A DNA stretch of 45,329 nt, from NCBI GenBank assembly GCA_900315695.1, contig ONAE01000004.1, positions 1 through 45,329 on the forward strand, given 5' to 3'. The notes beneath the pieces were generated by a model. It had not been told where the DNA came from. It worked only from the letters and a program-made list of their open reading frames with translations, and made no database searches. Of this stretch, positions 16,085-24,398 are shown in pieces (position 1 is the stretch's first letter; each line of letters begins with the position of its first letter). This DNA is from an uncultured Prevotella sp. (lineage in GTDB: Bacteria; Bacteroidota; Bacteroidia; Bacteroidales; Bacteroidaceae). A program made the position numbers and the translations under genes.

Positions 16085-16180
16085 ACGGCTGAAGGGAGTC
16101 ACCTCGAGTTCCCCCTTTGTCACCTCGAGCGAAGTCGAAATGACAATCACAAAAAAAGGGTGAGCCTCACGGCTCACCCT
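16085..16180. repeat. Interspersed GTCACCTCGAG repeats and a minus-strand hairpin
   Basis: GTCACCTCGAG occurs twice in this stretch, followed by GCGAAGTCGAAATGAC. Similar wording (GTCATCTCGACCAACG) recurs at about 45151-45175. A 10-bp hairpin AGGGTGAGCC-TCAC-GGCTCACCCT (16157-16180) with seven U on the minus strand looks like a terminator, although the facing minus gene ends 250 bp away. These features sit where the metallopeptidase N-terminus should be. Confidence 0.5.
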
Positions 16181-16397
16181 GTGCAACGTGAAAGACCGTA
16201 GCATTTGTATCTCTGCCTACGTACTACTATTGCCGGAATGGTGTGTCGAGCACGTCGTGGTTCATGAGCTATGTCACCTTTTAGAGCCAAGTCATAACGC
16301 TCGCTTCCATGCCCTCATGGACAAATATTTTCCCCGCTGGTGTGAGGCCCGCAAAGAAACTCACAGGATATGCAGATTGGAGGAAGATGAAAAATAG
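16165..16397 (+). pseudogene. N-terminally truncated YgjP/DUF45 metallopeptidase
   Basis: The frame reads CNVKDRSICISAYVLLLPEW and then VVVHELCHLLEPSHNARFH, the zinc-binding HELCH motif with downstream His of the YgjP/DUF45 (SprT-like) metal-dependent hydrolases. The C-terminus looks complete, but the normal N-terminal 100 or more residues are missing: the frame is closed by a TGA just upstream and runs into a repeat and hairpin. A GTG at 16188 could serve as a start, but no promoter was seen. Most likely a broken gene. Confidence 0.7.
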
Positions 16398-16432
16398 TCC
16401 TTTCCCCAAAACAAAATACTTAATTTGTCTTG

Positions 16433-17416
16433 TTAGCTGTTAGCTACATATTCAAATACTTCTTTCACATAATTGCACAGCATTTCCCTTTGTTCCTGAA
16501 TGTCTTTGCAATTATTGAACTTGTCTATATCCTTGTATTGGAACCATAAGCAATTCATATTCCAAGCTTCGTCTAACCCTTCATATGGCTTTAGGTATGT
16601 CTTCCCTGCCCTTTGTTTCTTATTATCAAAGAGCAGCGGATGTGAACTCTTGTTATCGCGTTCTGTTATAGCAATATAAAGTTCAGGTTGTTCTTTGTTA
16701 TAATAAAGCGACATCCAACCATAGATACTCTTTTTCCTTTTGTCATTATACGACAAATAGAAATCGATGACATTAATACCAAGTATCTTTTTACTCTTAA
16801 CGGGTTGGTATTGCTTATAAGGCTCACTGCTAAAGTTCTCACTCTTGTATGACAAGGCATTTAAGGCAATATTGCTAAATTCATACAGATAATAGACTCC
16901 ATTTAAATCCATAGCTTTTTCAAAAATTTCAATTTGACATACTGACTGCAAATACTGAAGATACCCTTTAATTACTGGTTGATCGTAATCTTCTAAACTC
17001 CCGGCTAGTGATGCAAGGTGCTTGTAAAATTCTTCCCAGGTCTTTATGTCATATCCTGACTTATAAAGACGATAATTTACAATATACCCAAGTCTGTCAG
17101 AAGGAATTGCATATGCTTCTTCATATTGGCCAAAATGATGGTTTTCATCGCCAATCTTAACTTCAATGAGATATGGGGTAGACTCGTTTCTCATGCTTAT
17201 AAAAATGTCAACGCGACTTCCATGATTTCCTTCGTCAGGTACCTCACGGCGAATCTCGTCAATCTCACTCACTTCAATGTCTGGAAAGAAGAATTTGACG
17301 AATAAAGTCTTAAATGTAACATTACTATTGCACAATGCAACAGTAATATTACTAAGATCATTTTCATGCCAATAATATGAGGCAAGTTCCGATATAAATG
17401 ACGTTATACTTTCCAT
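16433..17416 (-). CDS. PD-(D/E)XK nuclease-superfamily protein
   Basis: A 327-residue protein. GSRVDIFI (Asp70) followed by PYLIEVKIG (Glu85, Lys87) and HHFGQYEEAY is the PD-(D/E)XK catalytic core as seen in the PDDEXK_4-like group. The C-terminal half has no recognised domain and may give target specificity. Members are found in restriction, repair and phage-defence settings. It is the most downstream gene of the AT-rich minus-strand run. Specific role unknown. Confidence 0.75.
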   Translation of the reverse strand: MESITSFISELASYYWHENDLSNITVALCNSNVTFKTLFVKFFFPDIEVSEIDEIRREVPDEGNHGSRVDIFISMRNESTPYLIEVKIGDENHHFGQYEEAYAIPSDRLGYIVNYRLYKSGYDIKTWEEFYKHLASLAGSLEDYDQPVIKGYLQYLQSVCQIEIFEKAMDLNGVYYLYEFSNIALNALSYKSENFSSEPYKQYQPVKSKKILGINVIDFYLSYNDKRKKSIYGWMSLYYNKEQPELYIAITERDNKSSHPLLFDNKKQRAGKTYLKPYEGLDEAWNMNCLWFQYKDIDKFNNCKDIQEQREMLCNYVKEVFEYVANS

Positions 17417-17476
17417 TACTTTTGCCTTTTAAATAACTGCTATGTGTCAGGGATAGTAACATAGCCATTGCTCTAA

Positions 17477-17939
17477 TTATTTGAAACAGCTTCCTGCGTT
17501 TTCTCTTGATTCCAAAACTTCTTGTTGTAAATGCTTCAGTTCATATTTACAAAGGATGGCCATATTATCCCGACCCAGTTTATCCAAGCATTCTGCCATA
17601 GCCTTAAGAGCATAACATCTCTGATAGGTATACTTCTTTTCGAATATTTCCAGAATCCGATACATCGGCATTACTTGTTCAAGTAGATGTAATGCCTTGT
17701 CATGCTCACCTCTTTTCATATATATTCTTGAAAGGTTATCCATTGGAGCGGCAATAATGATCGAGTTCCAAGGGAATAAATCCACGCGTACCATCATCTT
17801 CAAGGTCGTCACGGAAGTTTTTTATGCCATCCTCACATATGACAACCATTTCCTTATATAATTCAAATTCTTCGTCAGAATCTACCTCACAATGCTCAAG
17901 GACATCATACAAATCTTGATAGTTTCTCTTTTCCATCAT
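17477..17939 (-). pseudogene. Frameshifted helical-repeat (TPR-like) protein
   Basis: Two overlapping frames are halves of one protein. The N-terminal frame (from 17939) reads EELYKEM-like helices and RGFIP; the C-terminal frame continues WNSIIIAAPMDNLSRIYMKRG and ends at 17477. The junction is a CCC tract near 17770: removing one C gives RGFIPWNSIIIA in a single frame, about 153 residues. The second half (DNLSRIYMKRGEHDKALHLLEQ) looks like a tetratricopeptide-type helix pair. Either a real 1-nt insertion or a sequencing error. Function unknown. Confidence 0.75.
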
Positions 17940-17986
17940 CTATCGATTGTAATTAGACAATTCATTGATAATTGAAAGACGCTTAG

Positions 17987-18718
17987 CTAGAAATTATTAT
18001 TAAGCATTTTTTTTAGCAAATCCGAAGTCGGACGTTCTTCACGCTTGGTAAATTGGTTTATGTGCTTAGAAAACAAAACATAACAACCTTTTAAACAAGT
18101 TTCTTCAATCTCTGGGGCAATTCTATCCTTACTTTGTAATCCAATAATCTTACATAATTCACCACATGGAAAGTCTTTGACTTTTTCAAATTCATATCCC
18201 ATCCAAACATATCCATCAATTTTACCCCAATATGCCCAAGACTCTTTGTTCTTCACAAGAATTAGTTTTGGCTTTATCACATCTTCAATAATATGTTGGG
18301 TTAAGTTTAGTTCATCTGCAATAAACAGAATTCCACTTTCCCCCTTACAAAGAATCTCTTTTTTTAATTTAACTTGGTCTTTCTCCCAGAAATGAAATAT
18401 GTCAAGATAATCGAAACATCCCTTCAAATCATCATCTATCATTTTAGACAATGGCCCCCAGTAATTATCATATTTTGTTAGGGTAAAATTCACTTTTGCT
18501 GGGCCATGTCTTAATTCATCTGGCAAATCTTTATTGTCTTTATCTTTGCGAAAAGACGGATTAATTCCTGTGATAAGTAAATCTGCCTTTATTGGGTCTG
18601 CATAAAGGTATCTTCTACGACTAACCCAACTAGGTAATTCTTTCATATATGGCTTATTCCATATTTCTTTAATTCGCCTATCAATGTCTTCTTTACATGT
18701 AATTCTATCCATAATCAT
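17987..18718 (-). CDS. Uracil-DNA-glycosylase-fold protein
   Basis: A 243-residue protein. ADLLITGINPS (residues 45-55) matches motif A of the UDG superfamily, and LFSKHINQF near 217-225 sits where motif B with its His is expected. The sequence between has alternating beta/alpha character (PKLILVKNKESWAYWG). Such proteins normally remove uracil or mispaired or damaged bases, but some superfamily members lack this activity. The start could be ATG 18718 or ATG 18712. A consensus promoter lies just upstream. Confidence 0.6.
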   Translation of the reverse strand: MIMDRITCKEDIDRRIKEIWNKPYMKELPSWVSRRRYLYADPIKADLLITGINPSFRKDKDNKDLPDELRHGPAKVNFTLTKYDNYWGPLSKMIDDDLKGCFDYLDIFHFWEKDQVKLKKEILCKGESGILFIADELNLTQHIIEDVIKPKLILVKNKESWAYWGKIDGYVWMGYEFEKVKDFPCGELCKIIGLQSKDRIAPEIEETCLKGCYVLFSKHINQFTKREERPTSDLLKKMLNNNF

Positions 18719-18739
18719 TAGTATTTAGTTATTTGTCTG

Positions 18740-18770
18740 CAAATATAGTTAATATTTTGGATATAACAAA
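18740..18770 (-). promoter_or_regulatory. Promoter of the UDG-fold gene
   Basis: On the minus strand TTTG (18767-18770), 19 bp, then TATATTTG (18740-18747), about 22 bp before the start codon. Confidence 0.65.
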
Positions 18771-18777
18771 TTATTTC

Positions 18778-19293
18778 TCAAAAAATAAGTACCGCATCAC
18801 GCAAGATCCAATTCAATAGCAGCTTATTGCTACAGAATATGGGTCTTGAAACTATATCGAATGGGTAAGTGCAGAACATCACTCTTTCCATCATTGTGTC
18901 CTGTGAAAAAAATTGTGCAACAAACATTCGCTGCAAATTATCTTCAACAGTACATTCAGATATCCATTTCATCCCAAATAGATTTGCAGGGTCATGTTCC
19001 TGCAAATGGCTGCCATCAGCGAATACATATTGAATAACGGAGAAACGCTCAAAGAAGGGATCCTTCAGTAAATCCTCGTCGTACACCACGTAATAGCAAT
19101 AAGTGAGAACATCCATGTCCTTACCTTTCAGACCAGGAAAATCTCCAAACAGCCTCTTTAGATACTTGAAATCTACATCTTCGTTTCCTTCTTTCTGCGT
19201 GACAACCAGTATTTTCGCATTAGGATTGCCACAACCAACATTCTTATTGGGGAACCTTTCACCCAATCTTTTAAGTTCATCATGATTTGCCAT
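18778..19293 (-). CDS. Unknown cytosolic protein
   Basis: A 171-residue protein I do not recognise. CGNPNAKILVVTQ near residues 21-33 resembles the first strand of the UDG fold, but the catalytic residues are not evident. The C-terminus is hydrophobic (KLLLNWILRDAVLIF) and may be a helix or slightly truncated. A TAACTTTG box on the minus strand (19313-19320) gives a leader of about 15 nt. It lies between the WYL regulator and the UDG-fold gene, in the same orientation. Confidence 0.6.
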   Translation of the reverse strand: MANHDELKRLGERFPNKNVGCGNPNAKILVVTQKEGNEDVDFKYLKRLFGDFPGLKGKDMDVLTYCYYVVYDEDLLKDPFFERFSVIQYVFADGSHLQEHDPANLFGMKWISECTVEDNLQRMFVAQFFSQDTMMERVMFCTYPFDIVSRPIFCSNKLLLNWILRDAVLIF

Positions 19294-19358
19294 AACTCTT
19301 TCATTTTTTGCGCAAAGTTATAGCACGAATATGCAACATGATTGCATATCAGAAGAAA

Positions 19359-20255
19359 TTATTCATAGAAATCGTGCATTTCTTGAATAATGGCCTTAAT
19401 TTGCTGACGGAATGCGTCTGGCGAAATAACTTCCAACTGGTTACCATGACTCAGAATCTCCTGAATAAAATCGTAGGTTGGCGCTATCTTATACTCAAAA
19501 ATAGTATAATCTGCATTTGACTCTATCTCACGCTGGCTATGATGCAGAGGAAGTGAACGCAGATAATGTGGTTTCTCACGATAGGCCTTCAATCGTATAG
19601 TCATAGGCTTCTCATCGTGGAACACACCATAATAATCTGTGTAATAATCTTGGGGCGAGAAATCCTTTGGATAGTTGAACTTGGAATCCAAAACTTCTAT
19701 GTGCTGGATACGATCAAGTCCAAAGCGGTGAATCTCTTTTCCTGGCAGCACAAGCGCCATCATATACCAACGACGTTTGAACAGTCTGATGAAATAAGGA
19801 TTAACCTTTAGTCCCTGAATGGTATTACCAAAGAAATCTTCATAATCAATCACTATTTGGCGATTATCACGCATCGCAGTCGTTATGATTTCGAGATAAT
19901 ACCTCCCAGATGGTACATTCTCCAACATGATTCTGTCACAGATAGAGCGATTATCCATCAAGAGGTTGCTAACAGCAAAGGAATCGAGCAGCCATTGGTT
20001 GATAGAATCATTCTCCAGCGCATCAGGATTGTCTATATAATATAGGTTAGAGCCTCTCTGACATTCAATCACAACCCCAAACTGCATCAGAATCGCATTT
20101 CGATGATTGTGGAATGTTCGCAGTTTCAAAGGCTGGTGCAGATCATTGATATACGCATCGTCCCATTTGCGGGCAATATCCTCAAACGAAATCTTGCCAG
20201 CATCATAGATGGTGGATATGAGCCACATATATTTTGCGTAGAGCCTATCAGTCAT
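19359..20255 (-). CDS. WYL-domain transcriptional regulator
   Basis: A 298-residue protein. The N-terminal winged helix (about 1-90) is followed by a WYL domain (about 125-230: RQIVIDYEDFFG, RRWYMMALV, RFGLDRIQHIEVLD) and a C-terminal extension. WYL regulators sense nucleic acids or nucleotides and often control phage-defence operons (CapW and BrxR are known examples). A TAAATTTG box (20266-20273, minus strand) overlaps the end of the upstream lipoprotein gene and leaves a leader of only a few bases. Likely regulates the surrounding accessory genes. Confidence 0.85.
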   Translation of the reverse strand: MTDRLYAKYMWLISTIYDAGKISFEDIARKWDDAYINDLHQPLKLRTFHNHRNAILMQFGVVIECQRGSNLYYIDNPDALENDSINQWLLDSFAVSNLLMDNRSICDRIMLENVPSGRYYLEIITTAMRDNRQIVIDYEDFFGNTIQGLKVNPYFIRLFKRRWYMMALVLPGKEIHRFGLDRIQHIEVLDSKFNYPKDFSPQDYYTDYYGVFHDEKPMTIRLKAYREKPHYLRSLPLHHSQREIESNADYTIFEYKIAPTYDFIQEILSHGNQLEVISPDAFRQQIKAIIQEMHDFYE

Positions 20256-20270
20256 AGGAAAATTTCAAAT

Positions 20271-20798
20271 TTATTCTACCAATTTTATGAAATAGTCGTT
20301 CACCTCATTACCGCCCACAAATATAAGCTTATCTCCCTTTATGACAAACTCTACAGATATGCCATCTTTATATTGTTGTTTGATGCCATTGTTAAAGGCT
20401 TCCTTAACGTAATCTATCAACTCCTCTTTTGACTTATTTGGCAGTGGCTCTAAAAATGCATTGCTAATCTTAAATCTTTCTTTATCGATTTCGATACCTA
20501 CTTCGAAGTCATTGCCAACATATTTCTCACCATGCCTTTCGAGTTCTCCCTTTACAAAACCTCTATAGTCATATTCTATTCTTGCGTGCCGATGTGGTTT
20601 TTTGGACTCATCGGTGTATAACTCATTAGCGTGTCCATACAAAGACCTTTCAAAAGTCCTTCCTTCCCAATCAATAGAGATTTCATCTCTTTCTAAATTA
20701 CCAGAAGCTTTTATGGACTTGTAAGTACCTGATACATCCTGTTGACAGGATATAAGCAGTACACATATCAAAACGCAAATTAAACCATTCGTTTTCAT
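20271..20798 (-). CDS. Small lipoprotein, unknown
   Basis: A 175-residue predicted lipoprotein: short hydrophobic N-terminus (GLICVLICVLLISC) with Cys at residue 18. The remainder is charged, mixed alpha/beta, with no recognised domain (SGTYKSIKASGNLERDE, ending NDYFIKLVE). It ends 15 bp before the WYL gene start, so the two may be co-transcribed. Being exported, it stands out among mostly cytosolic neighbours. Confidence 0.65.
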   Translation of the reverse strand: MKTNGLICVLICVLLISCQQDVSGTYKSIKASGNLERDEISIDWEGRTFERSLYGHANELYTDESKKPHRHARIEYDYRGFVKGELERHGEKYVGNDFEVGIEIDKERFKISNAFLEPLPNKSKEELIDYVKEAFNNGIKQQYKDGISVEFVIKGDKLIFVGGNEVNDYFIKLVE

Positions 20799-20846
20799 AT
20801 ATTTAATTTCTAATCTTTTAGTTCATATGATACTTTCCCCCATGGC

Positions 20847-21608
20847 TCACTTGTTTTCTGCTTTGAACAAATATTTGTAGTCATCATTTGCGAAAGGATT
20901 TGGGATAGATTTATATGTATGTTTCATATTTTTAATATAGAATCGATAAGGAGCAACTAAATAATTCAAGAAATCACTTATAGTTGTTGATATGTCATTC
21001 ATCGCCTTATTTTTAATTGACCAGTATTTCTTCTCTGCTTTCTTATTTATCAGTAGCTTGAATATTTCAATCTCATTTTTATCAGTAGCGCTCAATGAAT
21101 CAATCTCGCTTTTTCTTACATAAAAGGGTATATACCGTTGGCTTATCCCTAATTCTATTTCTGTATCAGACCATTTGTAAGAGTCTATTTTAGGAATGGT
21201 GGAGTAATCCTTTCCGTAAATGTCTATATAGTTGAATAATTCATCTACACAGTTTTGGGGGCCGCATATTACAGTTCCATCATTTCTTATAATACTACGA
21301 ATAAGCACTCCACCATATTCTTCATTATTTGATGTGGTTGTAATATCTACACCACTTGAGTGAAAGAACCATAGTCCTTCAAAACAATTTCTTGGATATG
21401 TTATTATATCTGGATGTTGAGGACTATAATAATAAAATTCAATCTCTGCTATTTGATAGTAAAGATCCCCTTTTACTATACGGTGTTCTCCCATCAATTT
21501 CTTTGCACATTTTTGCAGTTCCTGTGTGTTCAAGAACTTACCACTCAAATGTTTATAAAAACTTAAAAAATCATCCATCTTGTTAGGTTTTGATAAATCT
21601 ATTGACAT
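20847..21608 (-). CDS. Possible alkyl-base DNA-glycosylase-like protein
   Basis: A 253-residue protein. EIEFYYYSPQHPD, GLWFFHSSGVDIT, YGGVLIRSI and GPQNCVDELF resemble the order of strands and loops in the methylpurine (AAG/MPG) glycosylase fold, but the match is by eye and remote, so function is only suggested. Its ATG follows immediately on the stop codon of the beta-flower gene (TAA then ATG, no gap), so translation is coupled. The C-terminal 70 residues are Lys/Tyr-rich. Confidence 0.55.
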   Translation of the reverse strand: MSIDLSKPNKMDDFLSFYKHLSGKFLNTQELQKCAKKLMGEHRIVKGDLYYQIAEIEFYYYSPQHPDIITYPRNCFEGLWFFHSSGVDITTTSNNEEYGGVLIRSIIRNDGTVICGPQNCVDELFNYIDIYGKDYSTIPKIDSYKWSDTEIELGISQRYIPFYVRKSEIDSLSATDKNEIEIFKLLINKKAEKKYWSIKNKAMNDISTTISDFLNYLVAPYRFYIKNMKHTYKSIPNPFANDDYKYLFKAENK

Positions 21609-22022
21609 TTATAAGAGGTTAAAAAGGAACAACACAGCAGCATATCTGACGTTGATGCCGCTGGCTGTACCTACTCTCATATTGTTGTTATTCCGAACTG
21701 TTCCATCAGTGCTAATAGTTCCAAGACGCATATTATTGTTGTCGCGTACTGTTCCATCTGAACTGACAGTGCCCAGTCGCATGTTGTTCTTGTCTCTGAT
21801 AGTACCATCTTTCTCGATTGTGCCCAAGCGCATGTTGTTACTATCCCTAATGGTTCCATCTTCGAAGATCTTTCCAAGTCTCATATTATTAGCATTACGG
21901 ACAGTGCCGTCAGACTCCACTTTGCCAAGCTGCATGTTGTTACTATCGCGGAAAGTCTGGGCATTTCCTGCACTCCCCACAAACATAAACATCAGTAATA
22001 TAATAACCAATCTATACTTCAT
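21609..22022 (-). CDS. Exported five-fold beta-flower repeat protein
   Basis: A 137-residue protein: signal peptide MKYRLVIILLMFMFVGSAGNA, then five consecutive 17-residue repeats of the pattern [KT]-[VI]-x-x-D-G-T-[VI]-R-x-x-N-N-M-R-[LV]-G preceded by a partial one. Short Gly/Asn repeats of this kind form the 'five-fold beta-flower' fold known in Bacteroidota; function unknown. The tail INVRYAAVLFLFNLL is hydrophobic. A TAAATTTG box (22027-22034, minus strand) ends 4 bp before the ATG, so the mRNA is predicted to be leaderless. Confidence 0.75.
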   Translation of the reverse strand: MKYRLVIILLMFMFVGSAGNAQTFRDSNNMQLGKVESDGTVRNANNMRLGKIFEDGTIRDSNNMRLGTIEKDGTIRDKNNMRLGTVSSDGTVRDNNNMRLGTISTDGTVRNNNNMRVGTASGINVRYAAVLFLFNLL

Positions 22023-22058
22023 GTTGCAAATTTACTAATATTTTGTGAAAAAGCGATA

Positions 22059-23015
22059 TTAAAATGGCAAAATCGTGTCCTTTGTCTCTGGTTCGAAGGG
22101 CAATTCTGATTTTTTGATATTCCAAGTAATTTCTTCTTCACTAATTGCATTCTCTTTGAACCGTTCATGTGGGGTTAGAGCATTGTCGATGCAAAAAGCC
22201 TCAGTCTTGTATTTGTCATCCAAAGCGAGATATGCATACTTCTTAGCAACTTTAGCTTTTGCTTCTTCTAATTCATATTCAATCATGTCTGTGTTTACAA
22301 TCTTCTTGAACTCTGGACTGTTGAATACTGCTCTTTGTACTCCTTCGTTCCATATTTCAAATTGATGCACGACATCTGTCAAATCCATCTTTCTTAAATA
22401 ATAGACAGCCAGATTAACGTCTTGAAAAAGTATAGGACCAATAATAAAATCTTTACCAGCATATGCATACCTCGATAGTTGGGGATAATCGCCGTCCTCA
22501 GTACAGACATCGTGGACTGTTTTGTAAAGCAAATCACGGGCCTCGCCATCTAATAATGGTCTATCAGTATGGTAAAGCACAGAGAGATAGTCTGTAATCG
22601 ATAACTTGCTCCTGTCAATAATAAAGCTCTTATCCTCTGCTAGTCTCAAACAAATAAAATAATAATCTCTATCATCGGTAAACTTATCGATATTTTGAGA
22701 TAGGAATTTTGTAGGGAAGTAATGTATTACTACCCAAGAGATTATTCCTTCATGTGACTGTTCCCATAACTCTTTTATCCTGGGCTCAAATGATTTATCC
22801 CAGTTATCAAGAAGTTTAGAATATGCCCATAGCCTATCTGCCTTTCCCGATTCAAGGAAAGCTTGCATGATCTTCTTCTGATCCTTCCAGTCTAGATGGT
22901 CAAAGCGTCTCTGAATTTCTTTACGGGACTCAGGAACTTTGCCACTTTTCTTGTTTATGTAGTTCTTAATTAACGTGGCTATTGGAGTGTTTCGTTTTCT
23001 TTCTTTTGATTTCAT
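22059..23015 (-). CDS. Unknown cytosolic protein
   Basis: A 318-residue protein I do not recognise. It opens with a basic stretch (MKSKERKRNTPIATLI) and is otherwise helical and acidic, with aromatic-rich helices (DYYFICLRLAEDKSF, LAVYYLRKMDLTD) reminiscent of HEAT- or ARM-like solenoids. No signal peptide or membrane segment. It begins 29 bp after the stop of the agmatine-deiminase-family gene and is probably transcribed with it. Confidence 0.65.
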   Translation of the reverse strand: MKSKERKRNTPIATLIKNYINKKSGKVPESRKEIQRRFDHLDWKDQKKIMQAFLESGKADRLWAYSKLLDNWDKSFEPRIKELWEQSHEGIISWVVIHYFPTKFLSQNIDKFTDDRDYYFICLRLAEDKSFIIDRSKLSITDYLSVLYHTDRPLLDGEARDLLYKTVHDVCTEDGDYPQLSRYAYAGKDFIIGPILFQDVNLAVYYLRKMDLTDVVHQFEIWNEGVQRAVFNSPEFKKIVNTDMIEYELEEAKAKVAKKYAYLALDDKYKTEAFCIDNALTPHERFKENAISEEEITWNIKKSELPFEPETKDTILPF

Positions 23016-23044
23016 ATAATTCGATTGTTAAAGAATTTTCCGAA

Positions 23045-24340
23045 TCATGCTTGTTTGTGAGTTTTCTTTATATTCCAAGTTATGCAATGAAGTGCGCCAC
23101 CATTTTTAGCAATATCTCTCATTCGGAAACCTCGCACGACACATCCAGGATTAGCATCGCGGACATATTTTAAGGCTTGCTTGTCTTCAGGTATTCCAAA
23201 CGTTGGCACGATAATCTTACTTCCAACTTGAAGATAGTTGATATAGGCCCAATTGTAGTCCCTATTTGGATTTGGTACGTCAAAAAGCATTTCAGTCACC
23301 TCGAATCCTGCAACCTCTAGGCGGTATTTGATCTCATCGGCCTCTTCTGGAAATGAATCTCGATGATTGGACATTAAAACTCTATTATCGCCAGCCCAAT
23401 GAACAAGGCCGTCTGCATGCCCATAAACATCAGCATCAGGCTCCTGTGGATTATCACAATGCCAAGGCAGGAAAATAATTCTTGAATCAAGAACGTGACC
23501 TATGTAGTCACAAAAGTCTGGGTCATATTTCTCCTTTCCGTTTTCTTGGAACACCTTGTCTGTAAGCACCAAATGTCCTGCACACGTAACAACGTTTCCG
23601 CCATCAAGCGTTATATCATATTGGCTTTTATTGCTATGATTAAGGATCCCATCGGCTATGGCATGTGAATCCGTGAGATAATCTTCTCCAGAATCTTTCA
23701 AGTAGTCTGGATTGTAATTGTAAACGATGAAACGGTCATCAGATATCTGAATGGGCATATAATCACGAATCCAAATATCTTTCGTACCCTCGATCTCACC
23801 CCATTCAATATCCATCTCATTGAATAGTTTGGTAAGCCGTGCATAGATTCTTGGATAGAATTCTTTCAATTTATCGGAAATATACACGAAATTAGTCATG
23901 GTATCATTAAAGTTATCGACTGGAACACCAGACAAGTTTGGCAATAGGTCTTTAAGATTACGTTTCTGTTTCTTAATCTCCTGACGGAGTCGCTCAGTCT
24001 CTTCGTAGCTATGGGGGACAACCACTTCGCTATCATCAAGAGTCGCTCCTGGAATTTGTTCAATCCAGTCAAACATAACGTTCACGATGGTTGCAATCTT
24101 ATCTAATGAAAAGATAATATGTTCCTTTTGCAACCAATTAGAGATAGATCTGACGGCAGAGTTGAAATCTGGCCAGCCACCATAACCAACTTCAACATTC
24201 CAATAATTGCCAAACGCATCGTCAATGGCATCCCAAATATCATCTGAGAGTTCGAAATCAATGCCGTTTAAGACTACTTTGTGCATCACTTCTGAAGATA
24301 ATGCTCCTTGAGCTTTGGGGTCTAATAGATACTTTTCCAT
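23045..24340 (-). CDS. Agmatine-deiminase/PAD-family enzyme with extra N-terminal domain
   Basis: A 431-residue protein whose C-terminal 250 residues are a guanidino-group-modifying enzyme of the agmatine deiminase / bacterial peptidyl-arginine deiminase (PAD_porph) family. Visible residues are KDIWIRDYMP (187-196), DGGN (246-249), GHADG (307-311) and the catalytic cysteine in GGALHC (Cys419). The family hydrolyses agmatine or arginine-type guanidines. The first 135 residues, ending in a Lys/Arg/Glu coiled stretch (ETERLRQEIKKQKRNLKDLL), are not a normal part of the family. No signal peptide. Substrate unknown. Confidence 0.8.
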   Translation of the reverse strand: MEKYLLDPKAQGALSSEVMHKVVLNGIDFELSDDIWDAIDDAFGNYWNVEVGYGGWPDFNSAVRSISNWLQKEHIIFSLDKIATIVNVMFDWIEQIPGATLDDSEVVVPHSYEETERLRQEIKKQKRNLKDLLPNLSGVPVDNFNDTMTNFVYISDKLKEFYPRIYARLTKLFNEMDIEWGEIEGTKDIWIRDYMPIQISDDRFIVYNYNPDYLKDSGEDYLTDSHAIADGILNHSNKSQYDITLDGGNVVTCAGHLVLTDKVFQENGKEKYDPDFCDYIGHVLDSRIIFLPWHCDNPQEPDADVYGHADGLVHWAGDNRVLMSNHRDSFPEEADEIKYRLEVAGFEVTEMLFDVPNPNRDYNWAYINYLQVGSKIIVPTFGIPEDKQALKYVRDANPGCVVRGFRMRDIAKNGGALHCITWNIKKTHKQA

Positions 24341-24366
24341 ACCTGTACTGTTTTGATTTGTGAGTG

Positions 24367-24398
24367 CAAAGATAGGATGATTATGCTATCGATCCAAA
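24367..24398 (-). promoter_or_regulatory. Promoter of the agmatine-deiminase-family gene
   Basis: On the minus strand TTTG (24395-24398), 20 bp, then TATCTTTG (24367-24374). The only clear promoter upstream of the 23045-24340 and 22059-23015 pair. Confidence 0.75.
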
